Assembly (NCBI GenBank): GCA_917880885.1
Contig: OU862919.1
Location: forward strand, 10,558,001-10,622,000
Length of the DNA stretch: 64,000 bases
Direction: 5' to 3'
DNA from: Limnephilus marmoratus
Lineage: Eukaryota; Arthropoda; Insecta; Trichoptera; Limnephilidae
Both the position numbers and the translations under genes were made by a program. Positions 1 through 10,700 of this stretch are shown piece by piece (within the stretch, counting starts at the first letter, position 1; each line of letters opens with the position of its first letter). The notes beneath the pieces are model-generated. The model made no database searches. It was not told the DNA's origin and saw only the letters and a program-made list of their open reading frames with translations.

Positions 1-1
1 A

Positions 2-3000
2 TGGAAGAAGAAGTGTGTGTCATTTTCTCATGCTCTGATAGCTGCTGTACGACCCCGATTTTTTGTTTCCTCCCTTCTGATTGGAATTGGTACCTACTTT
101 TACCGAAAATATGGATCCAAACATCTGGTAAATATGTGCGCTGCGCTGGGGTTCTCCTGTTCTTATTCAGCAGCTGTGCAGCTTGAAACTTCAGCGATTT
201 TACGAGATGAATCCTCACCACCAATAGGAAAAGAAGCTTTTATCCAATTTGTCTATGACAATGCGGACGTGAACGTTAACACGCTGGATGGTGATAACAC
301 GTTTCATGAGATGGGAGGCATTATGTGCGTGACCCCCTCGAGAGCAGTAATGCGAGACAAAAACATCCCACGTATACAGAACTATGTTACTGCTCAAAAT
401 GTGACCTCCAGCAGTGAAATAGAAATCAAAGAGTGCTTTGTTAAAAAAAACAGTGGATTGGCAGCTATCATGGTTGAGGATTTGCAAGGAACCTATGAAA
501 TTGATGGTGAAATTTTGCCCTCGGCTCCTGACCTAATATGGCTGTATGGGAAGTCGCTCAATAAACAATCGATGCCAGGGTGGAATGGATTTATGGAGCA
601 AGCCACAGACGGGCTTCAGTTTTCACGCTCAAAAATCCTTTTCCTTCCATTCATCCGTGCCCCTCCCACTGATTACAATACGGTGTTCACTTCACTCATG
701 GAAGCCAGCAACCGGAGCAAAGCTCATGGCCAGAAAATCACATTCGTCACTTTCGACCAGCCATTATTCACAAAAGCAAGAGATATTGTCGAGAGTGGAC
801 TTCACTCGGAGTTGAACAGTGTAGTTGTACGGCTTGGTGGATTTCACCTCTTACTGTCCTTTATGGGATGCATTGGCACAATAATGGGTGGGAGCGGTCT
901 GAAAGAGCTACTAACCACCATCTACGCAGGCCACAGTGTTGACAAAATTTTGAATGGGCACGCATATTCACGAGCTGTTCGAGCCCACATTTTGGCAAAC
1001 CTCACACTGGCCAGCATTGTTTTTTATGAGGTTGACATAACTCCAGAGGAGCGAGACGAGACTGAAAAATTGCTGAGAGATACTGAAAGGTCTCTCACTA
1101 TATCAGCGGAAGAAATTGATACCTACCAAATACTAAAGGCAAAATTTAAAAGTACCTTGGAGAAAATTGAAGCAAATGGTCCAACATCACAGTTGTGGGT
1201 CCAATACTTTCGTATGACCACTTTGATAAAACTATTCATCCAGGCAGAGCGTGCTGGTGATTGGAACCTTCATTTGTACACTGTCCACAAGATGCTCCCT
1301 TTTTTCCACGCAGCTGGACATTTTTTGTATGCTAAGAGTGCGCACCTCTACCTTCAGGATATGATGGCTCTACAAGATCGGATGGATAAAAGTGAATATG
1401 ACATGTTCACAAAAGGATCCTTCACCATTCGCCGGTCTGACAAGTTTTGGTCTGGGTTGTGGTCAGATCTAACAATTGAGCAGAAGCTGATGCGATCCAT
1501 GAAAACCTACGGTGGGTTGACCCAAGGAAGGGGAATCTCCGACAGTGTTCTGGCAAGGTGGACAACAGGAATGGTGTTTATGTTGAACATTTGTGAAGAA
1601 CTGGAAAGTTTTTGCAGCATCTCATGTCCTACTGGAGAACAGCATGTAGACATGAGACCTTCTAGAATCATCCGAGATAATAGTGATGTGGAAAAACTAA
1701 AAAACTGGTTTGCTCTCCACCCTCCATTTCCCAAAACTAACAGTTTGATTTCTATCAGTAGTGGTTTACTGGCAGGTCCTGAAATTAATTGCCACACAGC
1801 CCAGAGAGTTGGAACGGAGGGAGCGATGAAGATTGTGGGGCAAATGTACGACAAGGTAGTAGTAAAGCGAAAAAATAAAGTTACCACGCTAGCATCGATC
1901 ACCTCAACCGTTAAACTGCCGGACAAAAACAGAAGAGTGGCTGTGGATCCGCTCACAATTTTCCAGCGAGTGTGTATTACAAAGCAATCCGAACAGGATT
2001 TACAGGATGACTTCAAGTATGAGTTGGCCCCGTTCCCGATGTCTCTGTTCAATGAACAAGGGATGCGCAAGGGCACAAAATCTTCTCTGTACTCTGCCTT
2101 CACTCCTCTTTCCAGCCACACGCCGATAGATGCCAGCACTCACGTCATTTTGGATGGTGGCTACCTCTTGCACAAGGTCGTGTGGCAGCGGAAGAGTACG
2201 GTTCGAGCACTTTTGACGCGTTATACTACCTACGTCCGAAACCACTTTGGGAAGAACGTCTCCATCGTTTTTGACGGCTACCCCGAAGATGCTACCAAAA
2301 AAAACACCAAAACAGCGGAAAGACTCCGGCGCTACGCAGCTCATTCCAGCTACGAATTGACGTTCGATGAATCCACAGTAATTCAAATTGCTCAAGAGCA
2401 TGTATTGGGCAATGAGAATAATAAGAGACGCCTTATAACTCTTCTCTGTGATACCTTTCAGAAGGATGGAGTAGAAGTGGCTGTTGCCGAAGAAGATGCG
2501 GATCGAGAGATCGTCATGATGGCGTTTTCAAAAAGAGCAGTAGCCGATCGGGTCGTCATAGTGGGAGAAGACGTCGACCTGCTCGTTCTTCTCAATAGTT
2601 TAGGTGCTGAAGAGACAAACGTCTATCTTCAGAAGAGTACCAAGGGTGAAGCTGGTTGCTGTCACTACTCTACGACCTCCTACAATCACCAGGGCTCCCG
2701 GCGATTACCAGGAATGGTACTATTCACCCACGCGTTTACCGGGTGCGATACCACCTCAGCACTTTTGGCCAAGGAAAGACCAAAATCACCACACTTCTGA
2801 GCAAGAGTGAACCACTTGCTGAGCAAGTGGAGATCTTCCTTCGGCCAGACTCCACCCCACAAGCCATAAGTGAAGCAGGCATAAAGTGCTTTGTGGCTCT
2901 ATATGGGGGTGACATCGCGAGGGATACTTTGGATTTACTGAGGTATAAGACGTTTGTCACTTCAACAAGCATAAACCTCGCCCGGTTGCCACCGACGGAA

Positions 3001-3412
3001 GATGCCGCAGGCCACCATGCAGCAAGGTGCTACCTCCAAGTACAGAAGTGGCGAGGAATCAACTTGAATCCCACTGAATGGGGGTGGAAGCTGTCTTCTC
3101 AAGGACTCACCCCCATCCCCACCATGATGGATCCCGCACCTCCTGCCCTTCTGCGAAAAATTTCATGTAAATGCAAGAAAGGATGCTCTGGGAGCTGCTC
3201 GTGCAGAAAGGCTGGGCTCCACTGCTCAGTCCCTGTCAGTCATGCGGTGGAAAATTATGCAATAACGTCCCGGATGTGGAGCTGAAATGCTCGGACGATG
3301 AAGATGACCCAACTACAGACTGGGCGCCTCTCCCAGCGTCCATCACAGATATCGAGACACCTTATTCGTGCGAGCCTAAGCCCGGGCCATCTAAGATAAA
3401 AAGAAAGACATG
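2..3412 (+). pseudogene. PIN/XPG-like nuclease plus CXC-domain protein, two frameshifts
   Basis: The reading frame is open at the window edge, so the true start is upstream. Residue numbers are counted from position 17. The N-terminal third holds a family-like block, TLDGDNTFHEMGG, near residue 89. A FEN1/XPG-type PIN nuclease domain lies at about 705-915: VILDGG strand near 709, IVFDGY near 752, acidic EEDADREI near 827, VGEDVD near 848, GCDTTSA near 908. These match the acidic metal-binding positions of that fold. A one-base slip in a T run near 2766 ends the first frame; homology resumes immediately in the next frame and runs to a Tesmin/TSO1-like CXC cluster at 3165-3270 (CKCKKGC, CSCRKAGLHC). 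A second slip near 3228 moves the rest (CQSCGG, then an acidic tail) to another frame, ending at 3412. PIN domains cleave nucleic acid and CXC domains bind DNA. The role in transposition is inferred. Confidence 0.7.
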
Positions 3413-3640
3413 ATTTGGCAACCAAGACACAATACCTACATGATTTATATTAGTTTTATTTTTTGTGTACATATAACTTGTCCTCACAGTAGGTACCATG
3501 ATGTCTGTACAAGCATTTTAGTATGTAGGTATATAAAACAATCTTTGAAGATGACGTAATTCCCGATAGATGTATTATCTTTTCTTTTTTTCATCAAAAA
3601 TGTGTTAACAATAACAAAAAAAAATTGTAACTCTTTGATA

Positions 3641-3646
3641 AATAAA
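3641..3646 (+). promoter_or_regulatory. poly(A) signal of PIN-CXC copy 1
   Basis: AATAAA lies 229 bp after the last stop codon of the PIN-CXC coding region, in AT-rich sequence. It is the first good poly(A) signal downstream and suggests the element once had its own transcript end. Confidence 0.4.
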
Positions 3647-4375
3647 ACCATAAAAAGACGTGAGAACAGTTTATTTGCATTTCCCCCCAAAACCCGCCTA
3701 TGACTATTTTTGGTTATCTGGCGTTCTTGAGAGAACCGTTAGGTCTACAGATATCATTCTAGCTTTAAATGAAAGCTAATTAAATTTACTACAATTTTAT
3801 TTCATATAATATTTGACGTGGGATACGTGTTTTAGAAAATATTTTACAAAATAAGTGACCATTTCGAAAAAATTTCACTTTTTGGAAAAAATGACCTATT
3901 TTCAAAGAACTGTATCTTGAAAACCAATGGCTTTATATAGCTTGCTTTCATCTCAAATTGTAGCAAATTTAGTCTTAAAGGTATGTATACTAACTATACC
4001 GGTCAGACCCTTCCTTCACTGAGATATTGAGCAAAAACTGAAAAAAATCCGAAAATTTCTTGGTTTTTTGGATCCACTGCCGCTCGCACAGCACTTTCGA
4101 AGTTGCAAATTTTTTTTTTATTACTGGTTTAGGTCCTAACAACATATAAAAAATTCAGAATGACCGGACCTTTTGCAAGCACAACCCCCTTTTTATGTTT
4201 AACTTGACTGGACTATTTGATCTGATTTCGTTCTTGGGGATATTTTTAGTATTACCTATGTAATTTATTTATTTTAAACTTGTGATTCAAAAAATAAACG
4301 ATTCAAAATTGTGATTTTAGTCTGCGAGGATAAACGTAAGGAGCTATTTGAACCCGATTCCGTTTTTCGGGGCTA

Positions 4376-5299
4376 CGAGGGTTGTCCGTAAATTAAGGTC
4401 TCCAAGGTGCTGCGATCGCGAGGAACAATTTTACGCGCAATCCAGCAATACTGGCTTGTAGTTCGGTTTCCCCTTTACTTGTCAAATCCCCACCATGCTG
4501 CACCCTCTGCGATGCTTGGCTCGGCGTGGCAGCCTTTCGCGATGGAGCTTTCACTCGCCGCACCCGCCAGGTGCGAGTTACGCTCTGTAATTCGTTTTTA
4601 AACTTCGCTTCGGCGAATCTGAATGATGCCACTAGGATTGTTCCTTTGTCTCTGGTGTCGTGTAGTGTATCCAGGTCTTGTCCCCAGTCACAATTGAGTC
4701 CAAGAATTCTTCGCCATCGATGTCGTAGCACTCAAGGAATTCGCGGGCTACTTCAATCCGCTGTTGTTTGTGATCTTTGGTGAGTATTTTGGGACCCACC
4801 TTGGGCACACCTTGTGGTCTCCCAAATATTCTGTCAAAATCTTATCAATAGTGGTCTTACAGATATCAGGGATCATATCACAGAGTTTCCGAACCGTCAC
4901 CCGTCGATCTGCAATCATTGTTTTTTCCACTTTGGCTTTTTTTTCGTCTGAAACCGATGGTCGTCCGGTACCCATTTAAATTCTCTGCACCATTTGCGCA
5001 AGTTTTCGAACTTGTACACTGTTTTCCTTACATTTCAAGTAGCTGCGAATGAATTTCTACCGGGGTTTTGTTCTTTTCACGAAAAAATCTAATTATAGAG
5101 TGTTATTCACACCTGACGGGTGTGTCGAGTGGAAGCTCCATTGCGAACGGCTGCCACGCCGAGACTAATGTCGCAGAGAGTTCAACGTGGTGGGGATTTG
5201 GCGTAGGGGAACCAGGCTACACGCCAGTGATGCCGGACGTCGCATATTTTTTTCCTCGCGACCGCAGTATCTTAGAGACCTTATTTTAGACAGCCCTCG
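4376..5299 (-). mobile_element. Deleted mariner with ~200-bp inverted ends
   Basis: The element begins CGAGGGTTGTCCG and ends with its near reverse complement, CAGCCCTCG, flanked by TA on both sides (4374-4375 and 5300-5301), the Tc1/mariner target signature. Similarity between the two ends is not limited to about 30 bp. The left 200 bp and the inverted right 200 bp align nearly throughout, including a GGCGTGGCAGCC block. At 0.92 kb it is shorter than a usual 1.3-kb mariner, and most of the C-terminal transposase is missing. Confidence 0.85.
4600..4975 (-). pseudogene. Mariner transposase remnant
   Basis: Reading on the minus strand, 4975-4748 encodes the paired helix-turn-helix N-terminal part (GRPSVSDEKK, ADRRVTVRKLCDM, then HKVCPRWVPK, a hallmark just before the catalytic domain). 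After a jump and frame change, 4745-4600 encodes the stretch around the first catalytic aspartate (EEFLDSIVTGDKTWIHYTT), typical of mariner proteins. The sequence between these two segments and the later DDE/DDD residues are absent, so the protein cannot be active. The gene belongs wholly to the surrounding TA-flanked element. Family assignment is firm from the motifs; the exact subfamily is not determined. Confidence 0.8.
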
Positions 5300-5654
5300 T
5301 ATTTTTATGAGAACACGTCATTATGACACAATTCAAAATTTCTTTGTGAGGGCTATTTCAGGAGCTATTTTGAACTGAGTATCTTTGTTTAAGTTTTATC
5401 TTTGTGTGGTATAATGAGGAAAAATTATAACTCCGATTTTAGGAAGTTAATTTTTTAGACACCTCTTCAGTAGATCGGTTATTAGTGTCAGCGAGGGTGT
5501 AGCTATAGCATTTACTTGGAAGGGGGAGGGGGTGATCCTTTAATTATTAGAAAATGTTTTCGAACCTCTACTTACCACAACTTATTATTTATATCACATT
5601 GCAAAAGAGATGGTGCAAATTATATTGTGGTATTTTCAGTTAATTTAACACAAA
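5300..5654. other. Non-coding stretch, nothing recognised
   Basis: AT-rich sequence between the mariner and the minisatellite. No coding potential, splice signals or repeat relationship was recognised. Confidence 0.5.
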
Positions 5655-6095
5655 CTGCACATAATTTAGGCTTTGTTTTCCTGTTTTCCTATAACTGAAA
5701 CATAGCATTGCTGACACAGCTGTCTCTAATTTAGGCCTCATTTTATTTTCCCCGTATCCGAAACGTAGCATTGCTGACCCAGCTGTCTCTAATTTAGGTC
5801 TCATTTTCTTTTCCCCGTTATGTAACGTAGCATTGCTGACCCAGCTGTCTCTAATTTAGGCCTCATTTTTTCCCCCGTATCTGTAACATAACATTGCTGA
5901 CCCAGCTGTCTCTAATTTAGGCCTCATTTTTTCCCCCGTATCTGTAACATAACATTGCTGACTCAGCTGTCTTTAATTTAGGCCTCATTTTCTTTTCCCT
6001 GTATCTGTAACATAGCATGGCTGCCACAGCTGTCTCTAATTTAGGCCTCATTTTCTTTTCCCCGTATCTGCATGGCATTGCTGACTCAGCTGTCT
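5655..6095. repeat. 61-bp minisatellite, ~7 units
   Basis: A unit of about 60-63 bp is repeated head to tail: GTAGCATTGCTGACCCAGC, then TGTCTCTAATTTAGGCCTC, then a T-rich tract and CCCCGTATCTGTAAC. Unit starts lie near 5698, 5759, 5823, 5886, 5947 and 6008, with partial units at each end. Copies differ by a few substitutions and by the length of the T/C tract. Each unit contains CTAATTTAGG-CC, which resembles a splice branch/acceptor tract, in the interval just upstream of the first host exon. Confidence 0.9.
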
Positions 6096-6336
6096 TGTCT
6101 TTGCACTCAGTTGTATTTTTTTGCCCCAATGGGTTTGTTATTTTAATAAGAGAGCTTTTATTTTTTCTCCATTAACTGTTATTTTTCAAATAAAATTTCT
6201 AAGATGACGAAAGGCTAGTGAAATTATATAAAAGATTTAATTTCCACCTTATTATTACTTCTCCTGACAATGAATCCAATAAGTGCTATCATGTTACAAT
6301 AATTAAGCAAATGAATTGATTACAAACTTTTCTCAG

Positions 6337-6632
6337 GAGATAATGCCGATGACCTGGATGTATCAATCATCCCACCTTCCGGAATGATAATGGGCCATTC
6401 AACTCAGGAAGTTTACTTGCAAGTTTTGCCCAAACGGAGAGCTCTCATCAAATACTTTGTAATTCCTTGTACGGTGGGAGAAATGGAGCAAATACTGCCT
6501 CTGGGGATAGCGTGCTTTGTAGAGAACCTCCGTATCGAGTTTAAAATACAACAGGAGTTCGACGAAAGTTACGACTTGATTCTGGATTGGGTGTCGTGGT
6601 CGAAGAAATTAGGTTATTTTGAGGAAGATGGG
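6337..6632 (+). CDS. DLEC1-like exon a
   Basis: Acceptor TTTTCTCAG, donor GTAGGT. The exon enters with two bases completing a codon and leaves in phase 0. It encodes an ASH-type strand pattern (IIPPSGMIMGHSTQEVYLQV, ending near FEEDG). Confidence 0.75.
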
Positions 6633-7756
6633 GTAGGTTCTGTAGAATTTTCCTATTAAGTAAGTGTTTTTAAATTACTTTTGTTGTTTTGCTACCCGGT
6701 TTCGCCCTGGGTAGATTTGGGTAAACCTTAGTATCAACAGCTTTAAAAACACTCCTCTGAAATCTTTTTTATTATCAAACAATCTAAAAAAACAAGAAAA
6801 ATTAAAATTTAGCGTTTTGGATACTATGCTAATATGGTAATTTAACAAAATCGTAGCTCATGATATACATAATATGGTCGCGCGCTGAATTTAAGAATTG
6901 TGTAAATTTCATAAAGAGATAATTTTATGTTTTATTAAGGCCTTTGTTTAGTATAAACAGATTTCCGGTAAATGGTACGATATATTTAAACATTTGCCAC
7001 CTACTGTCACCAGGTTTCAGATGTTAATGACACAGAACTGTATCCGTCTACAACACTTCGTGTTTTGAGTTCAAATAGCATCGATGGTGAAAATTCCGAG
7101 GAAAGTCTTTCACACGTGTCTGATGAAATATTTCCCATGGAGTGGTATTGGCAAGCTCCGGGAGAAGGTATTTTCATCAAAACCAGTGACAAATAATAAC
7201 GAAATTAATATGATTAATTAATCTGCTAGTAATTGCTATGATTCTGTGGCCTCTTCTAACTTTTCAGACGATGAACCAATTCCTAGCAGCTCTCTAATAC
7301 CATACATTCAACTAAACACCCTCCTACCTCTTTTTTATCTTTTCCCAAAAATTGAAATAAATGATTTTCCTCTGGATAAAGGTAATAGTTTTCATCTCAA
7401 TAAATACTTCATAATAATATAATGTTATAAATTTAGAGTTGAAACGGATATTCGGTAACTATCCGGCAGCCGACCTATCCGGCCTGATACCGGATAATAA
7501 ACGAGTATCCGGCCAGATACCAGATTTAACAAACATTAACTAACGGTCCAAACTGAAGTATGTATTTTTGATGTGTATTGTACTTACACCGGTTACATCT
7601 ATTTACCTAACCATAATATTCAATAGATAAATCGTTCGTTCAGCGATGAATTCCATTAAATAATTAAAAACAGAAGAAAAGAGATTTTTTGTTTGGTACA
7701 TACCTGCCTTTTTTTCTTCCCCACCCCGAGAAATTTTAACATTACTTTTTATTTTT

Positions 7757-7793
<37 letters not shown>

Positions 7794-10700
7794 TTTTTTA
7801 TTTTTTTTTATTTTTTTTTTTTACAGTGAATACCGCACAAGAATCTCAACTGCTCCCGTCTGGAGCCAGTGAGACTATGGCATCCCCAATTGGGGTATGT
7901 TGTGAGGCTGAAGGTAGCGGGGAGGGGAAGGAGGTGGGAAAGAGGAAGGTTGGGAAGTACCTGGCTATTCAGATCTGGTCACTAAACACGGCTAAAGCCA
8001 TTTTCAAGCAACGTTTCAATTCTGAATGGTGGTCTTACACCAGGGCGATACTGATAGTATCTTCCACTACGATACTGATAGTATCTTCCACTGCACTGCT
8101 ACATTCACATGCCGCAAATATACTATATATTATTTTAAATGAATTAATTGTGAAATAACACAAATTAATCAAATAAAATTTATTTGCGCATGCCGGGTTC
8201 GAACCCGCGACCTCCGGAATGTGAGTCAAGAGTCTTAGCCACTGGACTACGGAGGCCGTCATAACATAACGAACAAATCGCAACTTTTCAAACTCAAAGT
8301 ACAACAGCACGTTTTTTCGTAACCACAAATGATCGTGTTTGCAATCAATTCAAGAAGACAATGAAACACTAGCTTCACTCGTAAATGGAATGGCCCGATC
8401 TCACCCGAGTCCATCCGATCATTAGTGCGGTTCGCTCGTGTAACGAGTTGCCAGTCGGCTATGTTTGGCCGGGTATTCAGCGGCCGGATATCCGGCTATC
8501 CGGCTTTAAGGTTGGCTGGATATTCGGTATCCGATATTTGGGAAAACATCTATCCGTTTCATCTCTATATGAATACATAATATGTTTTCTAATTTTTCTC
8601 CCTTTTACAGTTGTGTCGCGAACAATTTTGATAAGAAACAAAACACCAATACGGACATTCTTCAATGTGAGCGTGGATAACTATCCAGCAAGTTTAAAAA
8701 ACAGACCTGAAGATATCGTAAGGGGAATCGATGCTAAGATCAATGGGTTGTCGTATGGTAAGATGTAGAACTTTTATTTGTTGCTTTTTATAACATACCT
8801 CCTACCTACTGTTAAGTTGTCCAGAATATTGGCTGAAGAAGAGGGAAGAGAAACAACATGACCAAAATATTTATAATAATAATAAACAATGGCCGTATAA
8901 ATCAAAAATTATATCAAACAATTGTGACATGTTACCACAGACACTGTTAAAAATAACGGAATGCATCCCTAATCTGCCACACCAAATGTTTCGGAAAAGG
9001 GTTTTTTTGAAGTATATTCATGGTTACTTACGCCCCAATACAATCCTTATTAGTTATCTCTATTGCCAATTAGATAATTTTTGCGTTTTAGTTGGCATTT
9101 TGCCTCAGGCGGATGCTGGTTTTGGAATACTAGCTCTGTGCAATTCATCTCAATTATCACCATATGGAATAGAAAGAATTCAAATTCACATGATATCGGA
9201 CACTTGGGGAATCTACACGGACACTATCAGGATACAGGTAATATTAGAGACCAGTTAATAATTTGCAGTTTTCCTAAGGGGAGCGAGGAAATCTTAAACA
9301 TTTCAATCAATTTCTAAAACTTTCAGGTCGATGGTCTGGCTCCGTTGCCTATAAGAGTAATGACAAAAGTGACCGGCTGTCCCCTGAAGATTGCTGACAG
9401 CCTGAGGTTCGGAACTCAACTTTTCGAGGGCCCCAATGTAAAAAGACAACTTAAAATTACTAACACCTCGAGTGTACCTATCTCTGTCAACTGGCATGTA
9501 TTTGAACATGAAGGTGAAACCACACTTTTCGAAATTATTTTTATTAAAATTTTTTCACTAATCTGATCATCCCATATTTATTTTAATTTTATTTTCAGAT
9601 AAAGCACTTCCATTCAGTCTTATGCTAAATATTTACAACAAGAACTCTTGGCCACTATTTCTTTTGCCTGAACCTGATGAAGTGCAACATCCCCCCCAAG
9701 CCGTGTTTTCTAGCAGAACCAGTTTTGGTGAATACACGACCAATTCAGAACAGAATTCCAGAGTTAGTTTAACCAAAGAAAGCTCATTGCCGATGCAACA
9801 CACTGAAATGGAATTAGGTGGAGATTATAAAAATCATGGTCAAAGTTTACCTTTTCCCAGATTATCCAAGCGGAAAAAAACCGAAATGTCAGGTGTGTCG
9901 TTCAAGAGCGCAATTCCTAAAGACAAAGCATTGGTGTCTTCAAATTCATCGGAATCAGATCGAAAGCATTCTTTAAGAAGACTAAACACTCCAGCAAGCT
10001 TAAAAAGTACTTTTACTGTTACTGAAATTTATTCCGATATCATTCCTCAACCAGAAGACCTGGATGAATTGTATGATGGAGAAAGTTTTAAAGATGATTT
10101 TAGTAATCTTTCCACCTGTAATGACGATCAGGATACGAAGATTCAGCTGTATTTGACGGACTACTGCGGCCGCCCTGCCGAAGACGGTCACTTTATGGTT
10201 AATTTTGTTTTACTCTTAGTAGACAGAGTACCCAGAGATATAAAATGATATCATTTTTACACCTTTCACCCTACTTTGATGGGTAGTTGTCGTTGATATC
10301 GAATATTTCCAAATCAATTTTAGTACAGAAGAGTTTTATGCTAAGTATTCATGAAATTGTAAGTTTGACTGTATTACTTTAAAAATATTTATTTTCAGAT
10401 TGAACCGAGGCACATGATGCTGTATCCGGGAAAAAGTGCCAATTTAGCAGTCACTTTAATGACAACTGAGAATCGCGATTCAAATAACATTAAGACATAT
10501 AGTAGGTATATGTTGGATCTTGAGAGGACCCTTGTTGGCAGTATTCAGTGTAAGGAGTATCGAACGTAAGATGTTTGATTGCTTAGTTACGAGTATCTTT
10601 GTAATGTCTCTTAAGGCTCCGCAACCGGGCTCGAGAAGAAGAAGATGGAGAGATTCGAAATTACGAATGTCAAAGGAGAGCGCTAACATTTACAGCGGCA

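Larger units (their letters stand above)
1..4213 (+). mobile_element. PIN-CXC transposon, copy 1 (left end outside window)
   Basis: The element carries one long, frameshifted plus-strand coding region (2-3412), an AATAAA signal at 3641, about 570 bp of AT-rich sequence, and then the terminal motif TTGACTGGACTA at about 4202-4213. The same motif ends a second, diverged copy at 36260-36271, whose other end begins with its reverse complement. That makes about 4213 the probable right end here. The left inverted repeat would lie upstream of position 1, so it cannot be confirmed in this copy. The assignment as a mobile element is inference from comparing the two copies. I do not recognise a named superfamily. 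Confidence 0.6.

Noticed and set aside
1507..2139. 210-residue minus-strand open frame
   Set aside because: Antisense shadow of the PIN-CXC coding region with no motif of its own.
5655..6095. Tandem repeat as a CRISPR or centromeric satellite
   Set aside because: Units are contiguous with no spacers, and only about seven copies are present.
8187..8258. Possible functional tRNA on the minus strand
   Set aside because: The same head plus body plus tail recurs at 57282-57822, so it is a SINE head.
8930..9010. Candidate exon TLLKITECIPNLPHQMF after an ACCACAG
   Set aside because: In the phase set by exon d it contains a stop; exon d joins exon e directly in frame.
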